Of a stretch of DNA of 7,202 bases, positions 1-6,937 are shown piece by piece. This DNA is from an uncultured Mollicutes bacterium (GTDB lineage: Bacteria; Bacillota_I; Bacilli_A; RF39; UBA660): NCBI GenBank assembly GCA_900543055.1, contig UQQI01000063.1, forward strand, positions 1 through 7,202, written 5' to 3'. Numbering within the stretch: position 1 is the first letter of the stretch; the number at the start of each line of letters is the position of its first letter. The translations under genes and the position numbers were made by a program. The notes beneath the pieces were generated by a model. That model did no database searches. It saw only the letters and a list, made by a program, of their open reading frames with translations, and was not told the DNA's origin.

Positions 1-114
1 AAATAATATATTATTTTTAAAATATTCTTTTATTAAATGTTCTTTTTTTATTTTTTTGGCTAGACTAACTATTTTGTCTTTTGCTTCGTTTACGACTATT
101 TTTATTCTTTTCAT
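1..114 (-). CDS. N-terminal fragment of an unidentified protein, cut by the left window edge
   Basis: An open frame starts at an ATG at 114-112 and runs 38 codons to base 1 without a stop. It is preceded by a good ribosome binding site (GCGAGG, six bases before the ATG) and by a consensus promoter at 144-172, so I take it as a real gene although it is short. The visible peptide begins MKRIKIVVNEAKDKI and is strongly basic and lysine-rich, with an amphipathic pattern; the last residues (NNILF) turn hydrophobic. This looks like a cytosolic N-terminal tail leading into a first membrane helix, as in some polytopic envelope enzymes, but too little is visible to name a family. It is separated from the yihY unit by a terminator and so is probably transcribed on its own. 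Confidence 0.7.
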   Translation of the reverse strand, partial: MKRIKIVVNEAKDKIVSLAKKIKKEHLIKEYFKNNILF

Positions 115-143
115 ATATTACCTCGCTTCACTTTGCTCAATTT

Positions 144-172
144 ATTATAGCACTATTATATATTATTTTCAA
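144..172 (-). promoter_or_regulatory. Sigma-A-type promoter of the left-edge gene
   Basis: On the minus strand TTGAAA (172-167) is followed by a 17-base spacer and a perfect TATAAT (149-144). The TG of an extended -10 element (TGC before TATAAT) is also present. The predicted transcription start is near 137, giving a leader of about 23 bases that contains the GCGAGG ribosome binding site. The match to consensus and the placement after a terminator and before a start codon make this a confident call. Confidence 0.8.
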
Positions 173-321
173 TTATCTTGACTTACCTACTATACTATAT
201 ATTTTACCATACTTTTTATAAAGAATAATGTTTTTCTATATATTTTCATAATTGTTTATTAGATATTCACACTATTTCTTTTAATTTGCTGTTTATTGCT
301 TATTTTTTCTAAATTGCTTGT

Positions 322-350
322 AAAGAAAAAAGAAGAATTTAATCTTCTTT
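322..350 (-). terminator. Intrinsic terminator overlapping the yihY stop codon
   Basis: The minus strand carries a perfect 8-bp inverted repeat, AAAGAAGA (350-343) and TCTTCTTT (336-329), with a 6-base loop, followed by TTTCTTT (328-322). Together with the last stem bases this gives a T-rich tract. The left arm is the final Lys-Glu-Asp codons of yihY and the TAA lies across the stem/loop. Only two of the eight pairs are G-C, so the hairpin is weak, but its position at the end of a unit and the T tract support termination. Confidence 0.6.
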
Positions 351-1145
351 ATAACTTGCATTTATTGTCATTCCTAAAACAAATATGTATGAAAGTAAGT
401 ATATCCATAATAATAAAACTAAAATATTAGATAAGTTACCATAGAATACATCATATTTTGTGAATTTTTCTATATAGAAAGCAAATATTTCTGATGATAA
501 CATCCAACCAAGAGATGTAAATGCTGCTCCTATATTAGTGGAATTTTCTGGTATTTCACTGTCTGGTGCGATAACATATATTAGTTTTATATTCATAAAT
601 AATATTATCAGCATAATTGGATATTTTAATATTGATAGAAAATTTTGTAAAAATAATACAAGTTTCGTATTTCCTGTAATTTCTACTATTATTTTAAAAA
701 TACTACTTCCAAATACTGGTACTAGTATTAAAAATAGAAATAGTCCTACAAAAATAAACGTCATAATAATTGCTTTTATTCTTCTACTTATCATATTGCT
801 TGGAGCAATCTTATATATTTCATTTGATGTATTTATCATTGAATATGCTCCATTTGATGCTAGTAAGAAAGCTGAGAAGAAGAAAACTATGATATTAAAT
901 GAAATCCCTTGACCTTGTATTATACTATTTAACATTTCTGCTATTTCTTTTGGAACTGATGATGATATTGCAACACTAACGACTTCTGTTGAAATGGAAA
1001 GTGTCGCAGCTATTGTTGCTATTAATGCTACTAATGGAATTACTGTCATAACAAGAAAAAAAGCAAGTTGTCCTGGCAATATTCTCATTTCTGGTTTCAT
1101 TAAAAGTTCGAATATTTTCAGTATAAATTTCCTTGCTTTTTCCAT
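339..1145 (-). CDS. YihY/virulence factor BrkB-family polytopic membrane protein
   Basis: This 268-residue protein has about six hydrophobic helices (roughly residues 26-50, 82-104, 125-148, 165-192, 207-226 and 239-262), the usual size and topology of the YihY/BrkB family. Two family landmarks are visible: a LAFFLVMTVIPLVAL segment in the first helix, and a YGNLSNILVLLLWIYLLSY stretch near the C-terminus followed by a Gly and an Asn in the last helix. The family was once called ribonuclease BN by mistake; its members are integral membrane proteins, and no transport or enzymatic role can be read from the sequence. The start is supported by AAAGGTGAT just upstream. The gene begins 11 bases after the stop of the GGDEF gene, so it is the last gene of that unit, and its end lies in a terminator. 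Family call confident, function unknown. Confidence 0.9.
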   Translation of the reverse strand: MEKARKFILKIFELLMKPEMRILPGQLAFFLVMTVIPLVALIATIAATLSISTEVVSVAISSSVPKEIAEMLNSIIQGQGISFNIIVFFFSAFLLASNGAYSMINTSNEIYKIAPSNMISRRIKAIIMTFIFVGLFLFLILVPVFGSSIFKIIVEITGNTKLVLFLQNFLSILKYPIMLIILFMNIKLIYVIAPDSEIPENSTNIGAAFTSLGWMLSSEIFAFYIEKFTKYDVFYGNLSNILVLLLWIYLLSYIFVLGMTINASYKED

Positions 1146-1148
1146 GTT

Positions 1149-1157
1149 ATCACCTTT
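1149..1157 (-). promoter_or_regulatory. Ribosome binding site of the yihY-family gene
   Basis: AAAGGTGAT on the minus strand, starting within the TAA stop codon of the upstream GGDEF gene and ending three bases before the ATG. The overlap of stop codon and ribosome binding site implies co-translation from one message. Confidence 0.7.
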
Positions 1158-3196
1158 TACTTGTATTCTTCCTTATTAGTAATCATTTCTAGAGTTGCTT
1201 CGTTAATAGCATCATCTAATGTCTTAATTTCATCAGTTATCATACTATAACCTATTGCTGCTCCAAATTCATGTGGAAGATTTTTCATCTCTTTTGCTAG
1301 TTTTTTAGTATACGTACTAATTTGTCTATCACTATATCCTACAAGATATATTAAGAATTCATTTCCATCTGTTCTTATGATTTCACTATTTTCTAATTGT
1401 GTATTTACTAAAATTCCTGCAGCCTTAATGATTAATTGATCTCCTTCTTCATGACCATAATTATCATTAACGTATTTAACATTATTTAAATCAACTATTA
1501 CTATTGATTGAGGGAATACTTCACAATCTTCCCATTCCTGCATCATAGCATTTAAATAGTTCCTATTTTTTAGTGATGTTAACATATCTGTATATTTTTG
1601 TCTATCAATAATCCTTACTCTTTTCTTTGCTTTTTTCTTTTTCAAGAAAGCAAAGGCTAATCCTAAAATAATAAGTGGTGTAAATACTACTATTAAAACT
1701 ATTGTATATACTTGCTCTAGAGTAGAATCTTGTAATATTGATGCTTTTAAATTTTCTATACCTGAATTTCTATAGTTATAATAAGAATTAGTATTTATTA
1801 TATAATTTACTAAGTTATAGAATGCTTCATTATCTTTTTTTATCATAAATTTATAATCATTCATCATATTATCTTTATATAATAATTTTAGATTTTTAAA
1901 TTTATTTGTTTGATAATAATAATATATTTCGTTGTCAATTACTATTATTCTAGATCCTGAATTTTCTACTAAATCATCTAAATTATCATATAATTTAATA
2001 TTTGCTCTTGAATTATTTTTAAAGTAATTATAAAGTGAGTCATCTTTTAACATTGCTAAGTCTTGACCTTTTAGACTTTCGAATGTGTTGACTATATGAT
2101 TATCTTTTTGTCTTCCAAGTACCACGTAATCTTCTATAAAAGTTGAAACAGTTGATAAGTAGTTTTTATTTCCATAATTATAGTAATCAAAATAAACATC
2201 TACTTCTTTATTATCAATTGCTTCTTTTAAATCTTTTATTGAATCGTATTTTTTGTATTCAAAATTAATATCTGCAAGACGAGATACTCTGTCAATGTAT
2301 TCTCCAGCAATACCTGCAACTTTTCCATGAACTTTCTTTTCATATGGTAAGTTTTCAACATATCCATAAACATAGTTCTTTGAAATTAGTTTTGCTTTTG
2401 TTTTAGCGTCTATACTATTATTTTTTAAATAGTAATCTAAGTATTCATCATTATATTCACTAATATAATTTGTTTGTTTCCATTTATTATAATATTTTGT
2501 AACTATTGTATTTAATTCTTTATTATCATCACTTAATGTTAATACAATTTGCTTTTCTAATTCTGTGAAATAATAATTTATAGAATACTTATCATTTTTT
2601 ATAGTATAGTCTAAATACATTATATTTGGAACTATTATCATATTTACAGTTCCATTGTCTAATGCTTTATATAAGTTAGCAATACTATCATAAGTTTCAT
2701 ATGATAAGTTTGTTCCACTTTTTAAATAATAACTTATTTCATCTTTATCTTCTTTAAAAACTCCAAATTTTAAGTTTTTCATATCTTGAACATGATTTAT
2801 TCTTTGATATGTTTTTCCTACAGCAACATAATTGTCATCAAATAAGAATAAATCATTTTTTGATAATTTTTCATCATTGTCTAATATTCTTATTCTATAA
2901 CTATTTGTATTTGGATTGGTTGTTTTTAAATACGATATTTTATTAAATGTAATACCAATTTTATCTTCAAAGTCATTTATAAAATCAAATATTACTCCTT
3001 CTCCATTTAAACCATATAATGGATAATCGTTTACTATTTCAAAATCATATTCTAGATCTTTATTATTTTCTACCCATCTTTTTTCTGATACCGTCAATGT
3101 GGTTGTTTTATCTTCCTTATTGTAATATCTATATACATAAAAGAAAGTTACTACAGCAATTATAATGGGAATTATTACTAATAACTTTTTTTTCAT
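1157..3196 (-). CDS. Membrane sensor: two solute-binding-like domains plus a degenerate GGDEF domain
   Basis: A 679-residue protein taken from the ATG at 3196, because GGAG lies seven bases before it; an in-frame ATG at 3238 would sit inside the previous gene and lacks such a site. A first membrane helix (residues 4-24) anchors it, then two SBP_bac_3-like domains follow outside the membrane (about 34-245 and 272-490), each opening with the ligand-domain pattern of a short strand, a Tyr-Pro-type turn and a Gly-rich step into a helix. A second helix (497-518) leads to a basic linker and a GGDEF domain (536-675) beginning TDMLTSLKNRNYL. Asp569, Asn577 and Asp586, which match nucleotide/metal-binding positions of active diguanylate cyclases, are kept. 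The signature is DGNEF (610-614), so the usual catalytic Asp/Glu is Asn612, and the RxxD inhibitory site is replaced by LENS. I infer a sensor for a small extracellular ligand whose cyclase output is weak, altered or absent. It starts one base after the small membrane protein gene. Confidence 0.88.
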   Translation of the reverse strand: MKKKLLVIIPIIIAVVTFFYVYRYYNKEDKTTTLTVSEKRWVENNKDLEYDFEIVNDYPLYGLNGEGVIFDFINDFEDKIGITFNKISYLKTTNPNTNSYRIRILDNDEKLSKNDLFLFDDNYVAVGKTYQRINHVQDMKNLKFGVFKEDKDEISYYLKSGTNLSYETYDSIANLYKALDNGTVNMIIVPNIMYLDYTIKNDKYSINYYFTELEKQIVLTLSDDNKELNTIVTKYYNKWKQTNYISEYNDEYLDYYLKNNSIDAKTKAKLISKNYVYGYVENLPYEKKVHGKVAGIAGEYIDRVSRLADINFEYKKYDSIKDLKEAIDNKEVDVYFDYYNYGNKNYLSTVSTFIEDYVVLGRQKDNHIVNTFESLKGQDLAMLKDDSLYNYFKNNSRANIKLYDNLDDLVENSGSRIIVIDNEIYYYYQTNKFKNLKLLYKDNMMNDYKFMIKKDNEAFYNLVNYIINTNSYYNYRNSGIENLKASILQDSTLEQVYTIVLIVVFTPLIILGLAFAFLKKKKAKKRVRIIDRQKYTDMLTSLKNRNYLNAMMQEWEDCEVFPQSIVIVDLNNVKYVNDNYGHEEGDQLIIKAAGILVNTQLENSEIIRTDGNEFLIYLVGYSDRQISTYTKKLAKEMKNLPHEFGAAIGYSMITDEIKTLDDAINEATLEMITNKEEYK

Positions 3197-3197
3197 A

Positions 3198-3653
3198 CTA
3201 ACTCTCCGCTCTATCTTTTGTCCATGATATATTATCATTACTATGATGTTTATAACCTATGATTGGAAATTGTTCTGTATTTTTATCATTTGTTATAAAG
3301 ATTTGAATATCATAATACTTCTTTTCATTATCACTAAATACACTAACTGCTTCTTCTCCTAATTTTTTTGCTTTTTCAAGTGTTGTATCGGTTTTTGCTT
3401 TTACAATTATATTAATAATTCTACCGGCAACTTTTACATTTGTAGAAGTTGCTTGTGATGATAATTTTTTTTCTACTTTATCAGTAGTTTCATTTGTTAT
3501 TTCAACATCTTTTATACCATCTAATCTTGAACCATAAATAGCTTTAGCCTCATCTGATGACATTACACTTTTCATAGCAAAAATCCCTGCTAACACAAGG
3601 ATGAATACTAAAATTCCAACGATTGTACTTTTATTCTTTTTCAATTTTTTCAT
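3198..3653 (-). CDS. Small single-pass membrane protein of unknown function
   Basis: I do not recognise this family. The 151-residue product has a basic N-terminus (MKKLKKNK), one membrane helix (about residues 10-28) and a soluble domain of about 120 residues, most likely outside the membrane. The soluble part reads as helix, strand (VKVAGRIINIIVKAK, 73-87), helix (92-107), strand (YYDIQIFITN, 113-122) and a tail with an FPIIGYKHH stretch and a Trp. That small alpha/beta pattern superficially resembles Asp23/Gls24 or BON-type domains, but this is only a resemblance. The ATG at 3653 is chosen because AGGATGTGA precedes it at ideal spacing. A GTG at 3686 in the same frame lies in the spacer of the promoter and cannot be transcribed from it. 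The stop (TAG) is one base before the sensor gene, so the two products are probably made together and may act together at the membrane. Confidence 0.8.
   Translation of the reverse strand: MKKLKKNKSTIVGILVFILVLAGIFAMKSVMSSDEAKAIYGSRLDGIKDVEITNETTDKVEKKLSSQATSTNVKVAGRIINIIVKAKTDTTLEKAKKLGEEAVSVFSDNEKKYYDIQIFITNDKNTEQFPIIGYKHHSNDNISWTKDRAES
3202..3207 (-). promoter_or_regulatory. Ribosome binding site that sets the start of the GGDEF sensor gene
   Basis: GGAGAG on the minus strand, inside the last codons (Ala-Glu-Ser) of the small membrane protein gene. GGAG is seven bases from the ATG at 3196, favouring that start over the in-frame ATG at 3238. Confidence 0.7.
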
Positions 3654-3657
3654 ATTC

Positions 3658-3666
3658 TCACATCCT
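3658..3666 (-). promoter_or_regulatory. Ribosome binding site of the small membrane protein gene
   Basis: AGGATGTGA matches the ideal AGGAGGTGA at eight of nine positions and leaves seven bases between AGGATG and the ATG at 3653. It decides between this start and the upstream GTG. Confidence 0.75.
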
Positions 3667-3677
3667 AATATATTTTC

Positions 3678-3706
3678 ATTATACACTATGTGATTTCTAT
3701 TTTCAA
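3678..3706 (-). promoter_or_regulatory. Sigma-A-type promoter of the small protein / GGDEF / yihY unit
   Basis: TTGAAA (3706-3701), a 17-base spacer and a perfect TATAAT (3683-3678) on the minus strand, starting eight bases after the gatB stop codon. The predicted start of transcription is near 3671, giving a leader of about 18 bases that holds just the AGGATGTGA ribosome binding site. I see no convincing terminator between gatB and this promoter, so some read-through from the gat operon is likely as well. Confidence 0.75.
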
Positions 3707-3713
3707 CTTGGAA

Positions 3714-5135
3714 TTATTGTAGTTCTTCAATCAAAATATCCATAGCCATCTTAGGATTTGCTTTTCCTTTTGTCATTTTCATAACTTGACCCATTAAGAA
3801 TTTGATTGCTCTATCATGACCATTTTTATAATCAGTAACACTTTCTTCATTTGAAATTATTACTTCTTTTATTATATTTCTTATTTCTGTATCATCTGTT
3901 ATATTTTCAATGCCTTTTTCTTTAATAATTTCTTTTATTGTCTTATTACTTTCTAAAACATCATCTATTATATCTTTTAAATTTTTACTTGTAATTGTAT
4001 TATTTGAATAATCATTTACTAGTTCTATAAATCTTTCTTTAGTAAGTGTTGTATTTGTTATTTCCTTCTCATTTTTATTTAAATATGCTGAAATGTCTCC
4101 TAAAAGTAAATTAGATGCAATTTTAAAATCAATTTTCTCATCTAATAGAGTATTAAAATAGTCACTTAGTGGTCTATTTTGAATAAGTTTGTTAGCATTT
4201 ATTTCACTTACTTCTCTTGCTAGATATTTTTCTCTTCTTTCTTCTGGCATCATTGGAGTTTCTTTGTTTGCACTTTCAATCATTTCGTCAGTAATTATTA
4301 CAAATGGAATGTCTGGTTCTGGGAAATATCGATAATCATTTCCAGTTTCTTTTACACGCATTAAAACTGTGTCTTGTAGTTTATCATCAAAACGTCTTGT
4401 TTGTGGTTTGAATGTTTCTCCATTATCATATAATTTACTTTGTCTTTCTATTTCTTTTTCAATACTTAATTTAACATTAGAAATTGAACCTATATTTTTA
4501 ATTTCTGCTTTTGTTCCAAATGGTTCTTCAATATTTTTCCTTATAGATACATTTGCGTCTGCTCTCATAGATCCTTCTTCCATCTTGCAGTCACTTATGT
4601 TTGCATAGAATAATAATTCTTTTAATTTTTCTAGATATAGTTTTGCTTCTTCTCCATTTGACATACATGGTTTTGTAACTATTTCTATAAGTGGCACTCC
4701 TGCTCTATTAAAATCTAATAACGTCTTTGTACCTCTATGAGCACTTTTACATGTATCTTCTTCAATGTGCATTTCTTCTATTTCAATTTTTTTCTTTTTA
4801 CCATCTACTTCTATTTCAACATAGCCATCATATCCAATAGGTGTTCTTGCTTGTGTTATTTGATAATTTTTTGGATTATCTGGATAAAAATAATTTTTTC
4901 TATCAAAATGCATTGTTCTTCTTATTTTACAATTAAGAATAGTTGCAGCTCTTATTGCTAGATTAATTACTTCTTCATTTAATGTTGGTAGAGTTCCTGG
5001 ATAACCTAAATCAATAACATTGGTTAATGAATTAGCCATTTCTCCATACCCATTAGTAGAGTTTGAAAATATTTTTGTTTTAGTTTTCAATTCAACATGT
5101 ACTTCTACACCTATTGTTGGAATATAATTAGTCAT
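3714..5135 (-). CDS. gatB: Aspartyl/glutamyl-tRNA(Asn/Gln) amidotransferase subunit B
   Basis: GatB binds mischarged Glu-tRNA(Gln) or Asp-tRNA(Asn), activates the carboxylate with ATP and adds ammonia delivered from GatA. The 473-residue product is of normal length. Visible landmarks are GVEVHVELK near the N-terminus (Glu11 and His13, with Glu126 of HIEED, matching the known Mg-binding residues), FDRKNYFYPDNPKNYQI (78-93), LDFNRAGVPLIEI (140-152), KMEEGSMRADANVSIR (184-199) and DYRYFPEPDIP (267-277). The helical YqeY-like tail that contacts tRNA ends with GQVMKMTKGKANP (449-461). I start it at 5135, not at the in-frame ATG at 5150, because GGAGGTGA begins immediately inside that upstream ATG and sits correctly for 5135. 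With this start it overlaps gatA by eight bases (ATGACTAA), implying translational coupling. Confidence 0.97.
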   Translation of the reverse strand: MTNYIPTIGVEVHVELKTKTKIFSNSTNGYGEMANSLTNVIDLGYPGTLPTLNEEVINLAIRAATILNCKIRRTMHFDRKNYFYPDNPKNYQITQARTPIGYDGYVEIEVDGKKKKIEIEEMHIEEDTCKSAHRGTKTLLDFNRAGVPLIEIVTKPCMSNGEEAKLYLEKLKELLFYANISDCKMEEGSMRADANVSIRKNIEEPFGTKAEIKNIGSISNVKLSIEKEIERQSKLYDNGETFKPQTRRFDDKLQDTVLMRVKETGNDYRYFPEPDIPFVIITDEMIESANKETPMMPEERREKYLAREVSEINANKLIQNRPLSDYFNTLLDEKIDFKIASNLLLGDISAYLNKNEKEITNTTLTKERFIELVNDYSNNTITSKNLKDIIDDVLESNKTIKEIIKEKGIENITDDTEIRNIIKEVIISNEESVTDYKNGHDRAIKFLMGQVMKMTKGKANPKMAMDILIEELQ

Positions 5136-6585
5136 TATTTTCACCTCCATTTGGGTTTAGTTCTAAGTTTAATTTTTTTTCAAGATAGGCTGCTAATTGA
5201 TAAATCTTTGCTTCTTCAAATGAATCACCAATTATTTGCATTCCAATTGGCATATGGTTCTTATCAAAACCTACTGGAATATTTAATCCTGGTAGCCCTG
5301 CCATGTTAACTGGAATTACTAATACGTCGTCCATAAATGATTTAGATGGATCATCCATTGGATCTGTTAGATTATATGCTGTTGTTGTAGTTGTTGGTCC
5401 AATAATTAAATCATACTTTTCGAAGCATTTTTTAAACTCTTTTCTAATGTCATCTCTGATTGATAATGCTTTATTATAATATGTTTTTGCATTTTCTCCA
5501 CTTAACAAATATGAACCTACCATAATTCTTCGTTTTACTTCTTCTCCAAATCCTTCTTGTCTTGTTTGTAAATATAAATCATCTATATTTTCAGGATTTT
5601 CTGTTGAATGACCATATCTTATTCCATCAAATCTTGCTAAGTTTGAACTTGCTTCCCCCATCGCAATTATTTGATATAATGTAACAGCATTTTCTATATA
5701 TTTAATATCTACATATTCAACTTCTGCTCCACTATTTTCCAAAAGTTTTATTGTTGCTTTTACTTTTTCTCTTATTTCTTCTGAAACAATATCACTCATA
5801 AAGAAGTTTGGTATTGCTATTTTCATGCCATTTATATCTTTTCCAATTAATCTTGTAAAGTCCTCTTCATCTTTGTTTACAGATGTTAAGTCTTTTTCAT
5901 CTTTTCCTACTAAGATATTTAAAAGTGCTGCATTTTCATAAACATTTTTTGTCATTGGACCAATTTGGTCTAGACTTGATGCAAAAGCAACTAATCCAAA
6001 TCTTGAAATTCTACCGTATGTTGGCTTCATTCCAACAATTCCTGTATAACTTGCCGGCTGTCTAATTGAACCTCCAGTATCACTACCAAGGGCAAATAAT
6101 ACATCTCGTGCTGCTATTGTTGTTGCAGAACCTCCTGATGATCCTCCTGATATTTTTTCTTTATTCCATGGGTTTTTTGGAGCACCAAAGTATGATGTTC
6201 TAGAACTAGAGCCCATAGCAAATTCATCCATATTTGTTTTACCAATAATAATCATGTTTTTAGCATTTATTTTTTCAATAACAGTTGCGTTATAAATTGG
6301 CATAAAATTATCTAACATATGAGATGCACATGTTGTTCTTAATCCTTTTGTTACAATATTATCTTTAATAGCTATTGGTAAGCCGAATAAAAGATTATCT
6401 ACTTCTTTATTTTCCAACTCCTTAGCCTTAGTGATTGCTTCTTCTTTGTTTAATGTAATATATGCATTTAACTCTTTATTATTTTCAATTCTTTCAAATG
6501 ACTCTTCAACAAGGTCAATTGGCTTTATCTTTTTATTTTTTAATAATTCATGAATTTCTTGTATTGTTTTATCTAAATATCTCAT
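5128..6585 (-). CDS. gatA: Aspartyl/glutamyl-tRNA(Asn/Gln) amidotransferase subunit A
   Basis: GatA is the glutaminase subunit of GatCAB: it hydrolyses glutamine and channels the ammonia to GatB. It belongs to the amidase-signature family. The 485-residue product is full length and carries the complete Ser-cis-Ser-Lys catalytic set: Lys74 in LPIAIKDN, Ser149 in the SGGSSGGSA loop (146-154) and Ser173 in GSDTGGSIRQPA. The spacing (75 and 99 residues after the Lys) equals that of the well-studied Staphylococcus aureus enzyme. Further family stretches are GKTNMDEFAMGSS (115-127) and the C-terminal LPGLNIPVGF. The start codon shares one base with the gatC stop (TAATG), with AAGGAG four bases upstream inside gatC. 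Nothing is missing, so the enzyme should be active. Confidence 0.98.
   Translation of the reverse strand: MRYLDKTIQEIHELLKNKKIKPIDLVEESFERIENNKELNAYITLNKEEAITKAKELENKEVDNLLFGLPIAIKDNIVTKGLRTTCASHMLDNFMPIYNATVIEKINAKNMIIIGKTNMDEFAMGSSSRTSYFGAPKNPWNKEKISGGSSGGSATTIAARDVLFALGSDTGGSIRQPASYTGIVGMKPTYGRISRFGLVAFASSLDQIGPMTKNVYENAALLNILVGKDEKDLTSVNKDEEDFTRLIGKDINGMKIAIPNFFMSDIVSEEIREKVKATIKLLENSGAEVEYVDIKYIENAVTLYQIIAMGEASSNLARFDGIRYGHSTENPENIDDLYLQTRQEGFGEEVKRRIMVGSYLLSGENAKTYYNKALSIRDDIRKEFKKCFEKYDLIIGPTTTTTAYNLTDPMDDPSKSFMDDVLVIPVNMAGLPGLNIPVGFDKNHMPIGMQIIGDSFEEAKIYQLAAYLEKKLNLELNPNGGENND
5141..5148 (-). promoter_or_regulatory. Ribosome binding site of gatB, inside the gatA end
   Basis: GGAGGTGA on the minus strand encodes part of the last residues of GatA (Asn-Gly-Gly-Glu) and lies seven bases (counted from GGAGGT) before the ATG at 5135. 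It overlaps the G of the alternative ATG at 5150, so it cannot serve that codon. Confidence 0.85.
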
Positions 6586-6890
6586 TATGCTCCTTCGCCT
6601 CCACTTATTACTACTGGTACTGCTATATAATTTCCACTATGACGAGGGACATTTTCTAATACTTCTTTTGGATTTAACATTTCTCCTTTTTCGTCTTTTC
6701 TTAGTTTAGTATTTTCTTCCCAACAAGAAATTAATATCTCATCGTCATACCCTTTTACTTCATTTATTTTTTCAACGTCATTTAATAGTTTTTTTAATTC
6801 AACTTGGTATTTTTCTATTTCTTCTTCACTTAATTTTATACGTGCAAGTTCTGCTACATGTAAAACTTCTTCTCTTGTTAATTTTTCCAT
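6585..6890 (-). CDS. gatC: Aspartyl/glutamyl-tRNA(Asn/Gln) amidotransferase subunit C
   Basis: GatC is the small subunit that wraps around and stabilises the GatA-GatB interface. The 101-residue product has the usual length and order: a helical N-terminal half with EEVLHVAELARIKLSEEEIE (residues 7-26), a central linker, and a C-terminal extended region ending HSGNYIAVPVVI, which corresponds to the segment that docks on GatA in the family. It is the first gene of gatC-gatA-gatB, the common order in Firmicutes, directly behind a promoter and a strong AAAGGAGGA site five bases upstream of the ATG. The complex implies that this organism makes Gln-tRNA(Gln), Asn-tRNA(Asn) or both by the indirect transamidation route. 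Confidence 0.96.
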   Translation of the reverse strand: MEKLTREEVLHVAELARIKLSEEEIEKYQVELKKLLNDVEKINEVKGYDDEILISCWEENTKLRKDEKGEMLNPKEVLENVPRHSGNYIAVPVVISGGEGA

Positions 6891-6896
6891 ATGTGC

Positions 6897-6905
6897 TCCT
6901 CCTTT
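6897..6905 (-). promoter_or_regulatory. Strong ribosome binding site of gatC
   Basis: AAAGGAGGA on the minus strand is a near-perfect Shine-Dalgarno sequence, ending six bases before the gatC ATG at 6890. Confidence 0.8.
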
Positions 6906-6913
6906 GCTTACTT

Positions 6914-6922
6914 ATTATATCA
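6914..6922 (-). promoter_or_regulatory. Extended -10 promoter of the gatCAB operon
   Basis: TGATATAAT on the minus strand (6922-6914) is a full extended -10 element. At the matching -35 distance the best hexamer is TTTAAT, a poor match that includes the end of the upstream exonuclease gene, so the promoter would rely on the extended -10. Transcription would begin near 6907, just in front of the gatC ribosome binding site, giving a leader of about 17 bases. No clear terminator separates it from the exonuclease gene, so read-through is also possible. Confidence 0.55.
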
Positions 6923-6937
6923 AATAATTGTAAATTA

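Noticed and set aside
201..209. A second possible promoter (TGGTAAAAT, an extended -10 on the minus strand) upstream of the left-edge gene
   Set aside because: No recognisable -35 at the right distance, and a much better promoter sits closer to the start codon. In DNA this AT-rich such matches are expected by chance.
115..338. Riboswitch, small RNA or T-box leader in the largest gap
   Set aside because: The predicted leader of the left-edge gene is only about 23 bases, and I found no extended stem or T-box core; the gap holds a terminator and a promoter only.
538..912. Plus-strand open frame of 124 codons
   Set aside because: It lies entirely antisense to the YihY-family gene, has no ribosome binding site and its composition is that expected of an opposite-strand reading of membrane-protein codons.
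4369..6659. Several plus-strand open frames of 60-79 codons opposite gatB, gatA and gatC
   Set aside because: All are antisense to strongly conserved genes and show no family motif; they are shadows.
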